From the NCBI GenBank assembly GCA_018814465.1, contig JAHIZR010000113.1:1-7824 (forward strand): a DNA stretch of 7,824 nucleotides, given 5' to 3'. This document shows positions 1 to 5,291 of this stretch, piece after piece. The number at the start of each line of letters is the position of its first letter. Positions within the stretch are counted from its first letter, which is position 1. The stretch is from a bacterium (GTDB lineage Bacteria; Electryoneota; RPQS01). The translations under genes were made by a program, and so were the position numbers. The notes beneath the pieces are model-generated. The model searched no databases. It worked only from the letters and a program-made list of their open reading frames with translations, and was not told the DNA's origin.

Positions 1-837
1 CTGATTTCAAACGACTCGGGTCCGATGCATATGGCGGCGGCGGTCGGAACACAGGTCATCGCGATCACTCTCGGTTCTGCTTTGGGAAGCGAAACCGCTC
101 CCTACGGCACTGATCACTGGGTGATCGAACCCAGAGTGGAGTGCTTCCCTTGTTCTGCGGAGAAAGTGTGCGGTCGCCGAAATTGCGCGGATCATATCTC
201 CGCCAACCATCTTATTGAATTGGTTGAAGCCTGTCTCCTGAAACGGCCGCTATCCGCATGGATGCAAAATGATACGCGCATTCGTCTCTATAAAACCGCC
301 CGGGACGAGGACAACGGTCAATTGCGGCTGCTGCGCTGTGGCGATGATTCAGATGACATAAGAGAGAGTCGCAACCGGCTGTTTCGTACGCTATGGCCGA
401 TTTGGTTGGAGAATGCTTCCCCCGGCGAAAGGGATTACACTCCAATCGATTCCGGATTCAGAAGTGTAATCGAAGAAATCCTTTGCGAAACACGCAAAGC
501 GGTAAAACTTTGTGTCCGCCTTGCCGCATGCAGTCCGCATTCGAAGGAAAGCTGGACGAGAATCGAAATACTTCATGGTGAGCTTAATCAAGTCGATCGC
601 AAACTGAATCGATTGCTCGCTTCCGTGGATGTTCTCAAGAGCGTGTTAGCATATCTGATGATAGAAAAGGGAAGTGTCGGAGGACACACTCTTCAGGAAC
701 AAGCCCGTCAAACGGCTCAAGTTTACTCTGACTTGACACGAATGCTAAGCGCATCGCTGCCTGAAGGGCCGCAAACTGAAAGTCAAAAGAAAGAAGATAA
801 AGAGGTCTGTTATGAAAATCTCCCTGAATGGTCTTGA
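1..837 (+). CDS. GT9-family glycosyltransferase (heptosyltransferase-like), 3' part, with long C-terminal extension
   Basis: The gene is open from the first base, so the N-terminus lies upstream; 278 residues are visible. Residues 3-11 (SNDSGPMHM) and the following AAAVGTQVIAIT form the conserved C-terminal nucleotide-sugar binding segment of family GT9. ETAPYG and a cysteine cluster (CFPC...CGRRNC, about residues 47-60) follow, as in many GT9 enzymes. GT9 proteins transfer heptose or other sugars from nucleotide donors at the inner face of the membrane. From about residue 80 to 278 there is an extension, predominantly helical in its second half, that classical LPS heptosyltransferases lack. 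Residues 88-130 read like the tail of GT9 proteins often found beside flagellins, a resemblance recalled from family knowledge and not tested. The last 26 bp overlap the next gene, so the two are probably translated together. The fold is confident; that it modifies flagellin is inferred from context. Confidence 0.85.
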   Translation: MISNDSGPMHMAAAVGTQVIAITLGSALGSETAPYGTDHWVIEPRVECFPCSAEKVCGRRNCADHISANHLIELVEACLLKRPLSAWMQNDTRIRLYKTARDEDNGQLRLLRCGDDSDDIRESRNRLFRTLWPIWLENASPGERDYTPIDSGFRSVIEEILCETRKAVKLCVRLAACSPHSKESWTRIEILHGELNQVDRKLNRLLASVDVLKSVLAYLMIEKGSVGGHTLQEQARQTAQVYSDLTRMLSASLPEGPQTESQKKEDKEVCYENLPEWS

Positions 838-1432
838 CCTGCCCAAAATCGCGGAAGGACCGTTGACGGTAAGAGAGGTCCTGAAAGAGCTGCAGTCAGA
901 AATTCACGCTTCCGGCAAACTCCTGCTGAAAGCGGTACTCGATGGCGTACCGCTTTCCGAAAACTGGGATTCCGACTATCGCATGAATACCCCGGTCGAT
1001 CGGGCGAAGCATCTTGAACTGATCATTGACGAGCCGAAGCATGCCGCACAGCAACTCCTGAAAGACAGTTGCGCGCTGATTGAAAGGCTGACTTTAAAAA
1101 CCGGTGAACTGGCAAGAAAATTCCGCATCGGCAGTGAAGTGGTGGCCAATAATGAGCTCGTCGAGTTTCTGGATGAGCTGAAGCTGCTCCTCACTGGCCT
1201 TGATGTCTCGACCCGGCAAACCGATAACCATCCTGAGTTTTCGCGGATCCGGAGTCGAATGGAGTTGTCAGCCTCCCAACTGGGCCCGACTCTGGACCGT
1301 ATCTATCATGCCCAGTCTTCGGGAGATACGGTTTCCATCGCGGACGAAATCCAGTATGAACTCCCCACACAAATGAACAGCTTGAAGGATCTTTTGACTG
1401 AAACCACGCGAGTTATGAATGCGAAATCGTAA
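812..1432 (+). CDS. Uncharacterised protein: beta-grasp-like N-terminus plus helical C-terminal domain
   Basis: I do not recognise a named family. The 206-residue product starts with alternating strand-like segments (MKISLNGLDLPKI, LLLKAVLDGVPL, HLELIIDEP, residues 1-75) that resemble a small ubiquitin/ThiS-like head, with no C-terminal Gly-Gly. Residues 76-205 are almost all amphipathic helix. The segment near residue 175 (SIADEIQYELPTQM) resembles a 'D-leu-leu-EYEL-P' motif I associate with uncharacterised proteins of flagellin loci; this is from memory. ATG 812 is preceded by AGAGG at 801-805 with 6-nt spacing. It overlaps the end of the glycosyltransferase gene by 26 bp, which indicates translational coupling and a shared task. 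It has no signal peptide, membrane segment or catalytic motif, so a structural, adaptor or chaperone role is more likely than an enzymatic one. Confidence 0.7.
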   Translation: MKISLNGLDLPKIAEGPLTVREVLKELQSEIHASGKLLLKAVLDGVPLSENWDSDYRMNTPVDRAKHLELIIDEPKHAAQQLLKDSCALIERLTLKTGELARKFRIGSEVVANNELVEFLDELKLLLTGLDVSTRQTDNHPEFSRIRSRMELSASQLGPTLDRIYHAQSSGDTVSIADEIQYELPTQMNSLKDLLTETTRVMNAKS

Positions 1433-1492
1433 GTCCTCATAACAGCATCGCTCTTAATTCAAAAATATTTGTCAAACCTCAACAACAAAAAT

Positions 1493-1520
1493 TAAAGTTC
1501 CTGTGTCGAGTTACCGATAT
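1493..1520 (+). promoter_or_regulatory. Sigma-28 (FliA)-like promoter for the merR-fla1 unit
   Basis: TAAAGTTC at 1493-1500 matches the sigma-28 -35 consensus TAAAGTTT at 7 of 8 positions. After 12 nt, ACCGATAT at 1513-1520 matches the -10 consensus GCCGATAA at 6 of 8. The spacer is one base longer than the usual 11. The predicted start near 1527 would give a leader of about 57 nt before the MerR-type gene. No comparable promoter lies directly before flagellin 1, so this one may serve both. Confidence 0.65.
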
Positions 1521-1554
1521 AGATAATGAACGTTACATTGAACATTCTTATCTA
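1520..1554 (+). promoter_or_regulatory. Imperfect 13-bp dyad / 5' leader hairpin at the predicted transcription start
   Basis: The arms are TAGATAA (1520-1526) with TTATCTA (1548-1554), GAA (1528-1530) with TTC (1545-1547), and GTT (1532-1534) with AAC (1541-1543). There is one bulged T, one C/A mismatch and a 6-nt loop. It begins at the last base of the -10 element. It could be a dimeric-protein operator, perhaps for the adjacent MerR-type protein, or a 5' hairpin that stabilises the mRNA. The symmetry is seen directly; the role is inferred. Confidence 0.5.
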
Positions 1555-1583
1555 AGATGGGTAGCCCCCAGGAGCAATAAGTC

Positions 1584-1937
1584 ATGGCAATATCACGCGG
1601 CTTCAACGCACCAAAACTGTTCAGTATCGGACAGGTTCACGCTATCACCGGCATCCCCAAGCCGACCATTCGATACTGGGAAAAAGAGTTCAAAGATTAT
1701 CTCGAACCAAAGCGGACAACCGGCAATCAACGCCGTTACGATGAAAAAACGATTGCCGATCTGGAAAAAATCAACTACCTCGTGAAAGTTCAGGGATATA
1801 CAATCGAAGGCGGTCGCAGAAAACTTGAACTGCTGCGTAAGATCGAAAAAACCGAATTGCCGGACAGCGATCCGATTGCTGAATTGGCTCGTGCAATGTC
1901 CGAATATCTACTGAAAAAAATGTCTAAAGAACAGTAA
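1584..1937 (+). CDS. MerR-family DNA-binding transcriptional regulator, short form
   Basis: This 117-residue protein is essentially one MerR winged-helix domain. Residues 13-36 (FSIGQVHAITGI...TIRYWEKEF) are the helix-turn-helix with the family's RYW/RYY motif. A wing follows (RTTGNQRRYDEKTIADLEKI), then the helix segment QGYTIEGGRRKLELL at 80-94. The remaining ~20 residues give a short helix probably used for dimerisation. There are no cysteines and no effector domain, so it is not a metal or redox sensor of the MerR/SoxR kind. It belongs with the compact RYWE-type proteins. The start is supported by AGGAG at 1570-1574. It lies 43 bp before flagellin 1 and downstream of a sigma-28-like promoter, so it should be made late in flagellar assembly and may regulate flagellin genes or itself. 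That target is inferred. Confidence 0.88.
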   Translation: MAISRGFNAPKLFSIGQVHAITGIPKPTIRYWEKEFKDYLEPKRTTGNQRRYDEKTIADLEKINYLVKVQGYTIEGGRRKLELLRKIEKTELPDSDPIAELARAMSEYLLKKMSKEQ

Positions 1938-1980
1938 TTCAAGTCTTCAAGAGTGTCAACATTATTCAGGAACATAAAAA

Positions 1981-2880
1981 ATGAGTACAAGAATCAATCA
2001 TAATCTGCTGTCCTTGAGTGCCCAACGGGCAGTATGGACGGCTCAATCAGACCTTGATTCGGCGGTGCAAAGGCTCTCCAGCGGACTTCGCATCAACTAT
2101 GCATGGGACGACCCGACCGGCTTGGGAATCTCGGAACGCCTGCGCTCCTCCATCAGCGGCATGGTCGAGGCAGAGAAAAACGCCAACTATAACATTAATA
2201 TGATGCAAACGGCGGAAGGCGCTCTCTCTGTAATCGACGAAAAACTGGTCAGAATGCGCGCCATCGCCGTCCAGTCGGCAAATGGAGTGCTGACCCAGTT
2301 GGATCGTCAGGTGGCTAATGTTGAGTTCCAGCAGCTCAAATCCGAAGTGGATCGCATTGCCCGCACCGCCAACTATAACGGCTTCTACCTGCTCGATGGC
2401 TCGCGCGCTGCTGCAACCAATAACTCCGATTCGACTCTGGCCCTCGGCTTCAGCGGTGTCTCAACAAGCGGAAGTGCGAGTTCGATTAAGTTCCATATCG
2501 GCGAAAATAATGTCGTTGGTCAGGACTACTATTATATAAATATCGCCGGAATGACTTCGTCGGCGCTTGGCCTGGAAAGCCTCGATGTTTCCAATACCGC
2601 ATCGGCCCAGGCTGCAATTGAAAGACTCATTGATGCGATCAGCTCAAAAGATGTGACGCGGACCTTCCTTGGCTCGATGGTCTCCAGACTTCAGAATACA
2701 ATTCTGAATTTGAAAATCGCGCGCGAAAATGCCGTATCATCCGAGTCTCAGATTCGAGACGCCGATTTCGCGGAAGAAATGTCGAACTTCACCCGCAGTC
2801 AAATTCTCATGCAGACCGGTGTGAGTATGCTTTCCACTGCGAATTCAGTCCCGGAAATCGTCGCCCAGTTAGTCGGTTAA
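1981..2880 (+). CDS. fliC: Flagellin 1 (filament subunit)
   Basis: This is a flagellin of 299 residues. The N-terminal D0/D1 region (1 to about 140) has MSTRINHNLLSLSAQRAV, LSSGLRIN and RMRAIAVQSANG. The C-terminal D1/D0 region (about 225-299) ends in QILMQTGVSMLSTANSVPEIVAQLVG-type sequence (20 or fewer residues per motif considered). The middle is only about 85 residues, Ser/Thr-rich at 145-168, so there is no large D2/D3 outer domain. Trp19 and Trp42, the latter in YAWDDPTGLG, replace the small residues normal in INSAxDDAAGLAIS. The ribosome site is CAGGAA at 1967-1972, 8 nt from ATG, with no hiding structure seen. No sigma-28 site lies in the 43-bp gap, so transcription probably comes from the promoter before the MerR-type gene. 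The product is exported by the flagellar type III system. It is 83% identical to flagellin 2; the symbol is generic. Confidence 0.97.
   Translation: MSTRINHNLLSLSAQRAVWTAQSDLDSAVQRLSSGLRINYAWDDPTGLGISERLRSSISGMVEAEKNANYNINMMQTAEGALSVIDEKLVRMRAIAVQSANGVLTQLDRQVANVEFQQLKSEVDRIARTANYNGFYLLDGSRAAATNNSDSTLALGFSGVSTSGSASSIKFHIGENNVVGQDYYYINIAGMTSSALGLESLDVSNTASAQAAIERLIDAISSKDVTRTFLGSMVSRLQNTILNLKIARENAVSSESQIRDADFAEEMSNFTRSQILMQTGVSMLSTANSVPEIVAQLVG
2488..2515 (+). repeat. Longest identical block shared by the two flagellin genes (copy 1)
   Basis: These 28 bases are identical to 5799-5826 in flagellin 2 and encode KFHIGENNV. It is the longest uninterrupted nucleotide identity I found between the paralogues. 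Most other codons have diverged at third positions, so this is shared coding sequence in a direct-repeat gene pair and not a mobile repeat. Confidence 0.8.
2690..2708 (+). repeat. Perfect 8-bp inverted repeat inside flagellin 1
   Basis: TTCAGAAT (2690-2697) and ATTCTGAA (2701-2708) are perfect reverse complements around a 3-nt ACA loop, inside the codons for LQNTILN. The same palindrome occurs at the equivalent place in flagellin 2 with loop ACT. It may be a conserved mRNA hairpin or protein-binding site, or a by-product of the conserved amino acids. Confidence 0.55.
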
Positions 2881-2897
2881 TCGTAAGGCAAAATAAT

Positions 2898-3311
2898 ATG
2901 TCGGATTCTCAACTGCTAACACCAGAGCAGAAACTGCACCGCATCTTCGCCGATTTATTCGAGCTGTCCACACAACAGATGGAAGCTCTGGATAATGAGA
3001 ATTTCGACAAACTCGCGGAGCTGCTTTCCAAGAAGGACGAAATGCTGCGTGAACTGAAAGCGCTGAATGAGGAGCCCGAACGAGTCAGTGAAATCCTGAA
3101 TCGAGCCGCCCGCATCGGCGGTGAAGAAGGCCTTGGACTGAGAGAACTGGTGCGACGCTATCAAGCACACGAAAAGTACATCGTGCGACAGGTACAGCTG
3201 AAACTGAATGCTGTCGGTGATAAGCTGCGCGGCATCAGGATTAAAAAGTCCGCGGCTTCCGGCTATCATTCCGGATCAAAAGAAATATCGAAATTTGACA
3301 TGAGCAGTTAA
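2898..3311 (+). CDS. FlgN/FliT-like flagellar export chaperone (probable)
   Basis: This is a small, charged, all-helical protein of 137 residues, the usual size of FlgN or FliT. Residues 8-58 form a helix with the pattern of these chaperones (LFELSTQQMEALDNENFDKL, then a Lys/Glu-rich stretch ending LKAL). Two more helices run to about residue 118 (RELVRRYQAHEKYIVRQVQL), followed by a polar tail containing GYHSGSKE. FlgN binds FlgK/FlgL and FliT binds FliD before export; sequence alone does not say which partner applies. It starts 17 bp after flagellin 1, with TAAGG at 2884-2888 as ribosome site, and ends 2 bp before the amidotransferase gene, so it is clearly within an operon. An alternative is a flagellin chaperone of another family, but the usual FliS pattern is not evident. 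Confidence 0.55.
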   Translation: MSDSQLLTPEQKLHRIFADLFELSTQQMEALDNENFDKLAELLSKKDEMLRELKALNEEPERVSEILNRAARIGGEEGLGLRELVRRYQAHEKYIVRQVQLKLNAVGDKLRGIRIKKSAASGYHSGSKEISKFDMSS

Positions 3312-3313
3312 CC

Positions 3314-5140
3314 ATGTGCGGCATCGCTGGACAATACCTCTTCGATGAGGAGGCGCAGGTCGATCAGGCTCTCCTGCAAAGCATGATCGACCGCCTCCGC
3401 CATCGCGGACCGGAAGCCGTCGGCCTGTGGGTCGACGGCAATGTCGGCTTAACACATGCCCGCCTGAAACTGCTCGATCCTGAGCACGGAACACAACCCA
3501 TGCACGGCAAAAACGGCTCCGTGCTGTCCTACGTCGGCGAAATCTACAACAACACCGAGTTGCGAGCCGAACTGACCATCCACGGCTATCCCTTTCAGCA
3601 TTCAAGCGATACCGAAGTCTTGCTCGCCGCGTATGAAACCTGGGGAGAAAATGCCTGGCCCAGGCTGAACGGCATGTTCGCTTTCGCGCTCTCCGATGCG
3701 TTAAACCGAAAACTGCATCTGGTCCGTGATCACGTCGGCATTAAACCGATGTTCTACCGAATTGCTGATTCAGGCATCGAATTCAGCAGCGAACCGGCGG
3801 GCTGGATCTCCGATGCAAGCCTGCATCCGGCAAAACCGGAAGCACTTATTCACTTCCTTCGCTTTGCACACAGTGTAAAAGGACCGGATACCCTCTTTAA
3901 AGGTATTCATGCGCTGGAACCGGGACAACTCCTCACGGTTTCCCATGCGGGAAGCTCGCTCAAACGCTGGCATGTTCAGCAAAAAGTTGAACAGGCAGTC
4001 GATGATCCGATTCAGCTTACTGCGAAACTTCGGCATCTCCTGCACCTGTCCGTCGGAAGACAAATGGTGGCGGATGCGCCTGCCGGAGTGATGCTGTCCG
4101 GAGGAGTTGACAGCTCCATTCTCACCGGATTACTCTCGCAGATGCAGCCTGAACCTGTCCATACTTATGCGGTCGCACTCGAAGGCGACGAGGCCGATCT
4201 GGAAGCTGCGCGAAATGTGGCGAGAAAATTCCGCACCCGGCACCAATCCATCGTCGTTTCACCTTCAGAGTTCTTCCGGGGGATGGATGAATTGATGGAG
4301 ATCCGTAAGCTTCCCGTCGCGCTGCCCAATGAAGTGCTGATCTACCTCTTGAGCAAACGCGCGGCAAACGATGTGAAATGCCTGCTGAGCGGTGAAGGCG
4401 CGGACGAACTCTTTGGCGGCTACAGCAGAGTTTTGGATCAAATCCTCCGCTTTGAAGAGGCGCAAAGAAAAGCCTCCGCTGGCGACCCGCTGCCGCTCAA
4501 GGCTCTGAGATTGGAAAATCCAACTCTGGATTTCTCCAGTGAAGCGCGCTTCTTTGAAAGCTGCTACTCTTGGTTTACTCCGAACGAGCTTCTTGATTTG
4601 CTGAATCCCGAATGGCATAGCCTTGTTCGCGAATCATCCGAACAGTGTCACGCCGATAGTTTCCTCAATGAAGCCGCGGCAATCGACTATGAACAGCGCT
4701 TCTTCGGTCTGCTGCTGAACTATCATCTGCCGCATCTGCTGCAGCGTCTGGATGGCGCGACAATGGCCGCCTCTATTGAAGGAAGAGTTCCCTTTCTGGA
4801 TCATGCGTTGATGGACTTCGTTCGGTCTATCCCGATGAAGCTTAAGTACCGCACTGGCGCTCAGGGAAAAGAACTGCTGCGCCGCGCTTTTGCCGATCTG
4901 ATCGGCGACCGCGCAGCCGCTCGCGTAAAAAAAGCCTTCCATGCCTCTCCTCGCCTCCTCTTTGAGTCCGAGGAAGGGCGGAAAAGACTCAATAATATGA
5001 TGGCTGATCTACAGAACGATCGCCTCTTTAATCCCGACGGCGTTCTGCGGTTGCTGAATCAAAACAGGGGGCAGCAAGATTACTTAGGAGTTTGGTTACT
5101 CTACAGCCTTGCCATGTGGCAGAACCGCAACACGCTGTAG
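3314..5140 (+). CDS. asnB: Asparagine synthetase B-family glutamine amidotransferase
   Basis: This 608-residue enzyme is near the usual family length. Residues 1-210 are the class II glutaminase domain. The start is fixed by MCGIAG, because Cys2 becomes the N-terminal nucleophile. HRGP (30-33), Arg50, GEIYN (75-79), SSDTE (97-101) and RDHVGIKP (138-145) follow. From about residue 235 comes the ATP-dependent synthetase domain, with LSGGVDSS (261-268, pyrophosphate loop), LSGEGADELFGGY (358-370) and RVPFLD (491-496). The family forms an adenylated carboxylate and amidates it with ammonia from glutamine. Val74 stands before GEIYN where most members have the oxyanion-hole Asn, and LPVALPNEVLIYLLSK (333-348) replaces the usual EP-containing segment. 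The gene starts 2 bp after the chaperone stop with no clear ribosome site, so it is probably translationally coupled. Lying between two flagellins, it may amidate a filament glycan precursor or a protein instead of aspartate; this is inference. Confidence 0.93.
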   Translation: MCGIAGQYLFDEEAQVDQALLQSMIDRLRHRGPEAVGLWVDGNVGLTHARLKLLDPEHGTQPMHGKNGSVLSYVGEIYNNTELRAELTIHGYPFQHSSDTEVLLAAYETWGENAWPRLNGMFAFALSDALNRKLHLVRDHVGIKPMFYRIADSGIEFSSEPAGWISDASLHPAKPEALIHFLRFAHSVKGPDTLFKGIHALEPGQLLTVSHAGSSLKRWHVQQKVEQAVDDPIQLTAKLRHLLHLSVGRQMVADAPAGVMLSGGVDSSILTGLLSQMQPEPVHTYAVALEGDEADLEAARNVARKFRTRHQSIVVSPSEFFRGMDELMEIRKLPVALPNEVLIYLLSKRAANDVKCLLSGEGADELFGGYSRVLDQILRFEEAQRKASAGDPLPLKALRLENPTLDFSSEARFFESCYSWFTPNELLDLLNPEWHSLVRESSEQCHADSFLNEAAAIDYEQRFFGLLLNYHLPHLLQRLDGATMAASIEGRVPFLDHALMDFVRSIPMKLKYRTGAQGKELLRRAFADLIGDRAAARVKKAFHASPRLLFESEEGRKRLNNMMADLQNDRLFNPDGVLRLLNQNRGQQDYLGVWLLYSLAMWQNRNTL

Positions 5141-5155
5141 ATAAAACACATGAGA

Positions 5156-5163
5156 TCCTCCTC
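5156..5163 (+). promoter_or_regulatory. Anti-Shine-Dalgarno octamer upstream of the flagellin 2 promoter
   Basis: TCCTCCTC is perfectly complementary to GAGGAGGA at 5279-5286, the flagellin 2 ribosome site. It lies upstream of the predicted sigma-28 start, so only read-through transcripts from the amidotransferase gene would contain it. The complementarity is directly visible; a silencing role is inferred, and chance is possible because the motif is simple. Confidence 0.35.
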
Positions 5164-5179
5164 GGTGAGTCACGAGTCC

Positions 5180-5206
5180 TCAAGTTCCCCGGCCACGAGC
5201 CGATAA
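5180..5206 (+). promoter_or_regulatory. Sigma-28 (FliA) promoter for flagellin 2
   Basis: GCCGATAA at 5199-5206 is an exact match to the sigma-28 -10 consensus. Exactly 11 nt upstream, TCAAGTTC (5180-5187) matches the -35 consensus TAAAGTTT at 6 of 8 positions. Predicted initiation around 5213 gives a leader of about 79 nt. This is the better of the two sigma-28-type promoters in the window and indicates late expression, after the hook is complete and the anti-sigma factor is released. Confidence 0.85.
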
Positions 5207-5212
5207 TAATGT

Positions 5213-5238
5213 TGAACCTCGCCATTGGTGCGGGTTCA
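5213..5238 (+). promoter_or_regulatory. 5'-terminal stem-loop of the flagellin 2 leader
   Basis: TGAACC (5213-5218) pairs with GGTTCA (5233-5238). After a bulged T, CGC (5220-5222) pairs with GCG (5230-5232) around a 7-nt loop. It would lie at the very 5' end of the sigma-28 transcript, the position where hairpins are known to protect abundant mRNAs from decay. The pairing is seen; the stabilising role is inferred. Confidence 0.5.
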
Positions 5239-5240
5239 TC

Positions 5241-5273
5241 AGCTTGAGTACAAAACTCACCAAATAGCAAGCT
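5241..5273 (+). promoter_or_regulatory. Middle stem-loop of the flagellin 2 leader
   Basis: AGCTTG (5241-5246) is the exact reverse complement of CAAGCT (5268-5273), and GAGT (5246-5249) pairs with ACTC (5255-5258) inside it. Its 3' arm shares two bases, 5272-5273, with the hairpin that covers the ribosome site. The outer arm and the ribosome-site hairpin therefore cannot both be fully formed. Confidence 0.45.
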
Positions 5274-5287
5274 CCTCGGAGGAGGAA
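5272..5287 (+). promoter_or_regulatory. Ribosome binding site of flagellin 2 embedded in a hairpin
   Basis: GGAGGAGGAA at 5278-5287 is a very strong Shine-Dalgarno sequence 4 nt before ATG 5292. The bases just before it, CTCCT (5272-5276), pair perfectly with AGGAG (5280-5284) across a CGG loop, so the site can be hidden. It also holds three consecutive GGA triplets, the core recognised by CsrA/RsmA proteins, which control flagellin translation in several bacteria. No such element precedes flagellin 1. Control by CsrA is inferred, and the GGA triplets are not ideally placed in a loop. Confidence 0.5.
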
Positions 5288-5291
5288 CCTT

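Noticed and set aside
1557..1580. Seven-residue leader peptide ORF just before the MerR-type gene
   Set aside because: It has no ribosome site of its own, contains the ribosome site of the next gene, and has no regulatory codon run; most likely chance.
1925..1980. Possible separate sigma-28 promoter directly before flagellin 1 (TAAAGAAC at 1925, TCAAGTCT near 1939)
   Set aside because: No GCCGATAA-like -10 element follows either sequence at a suitable distance.
5141..5179. Intrinsic terminator after the amidotransferase gene
   Set aside because: A small stem (5161-5176, CTC/GAG and GTG/CAC with a bulged G) can form, but it is weak and no U-tract follows.
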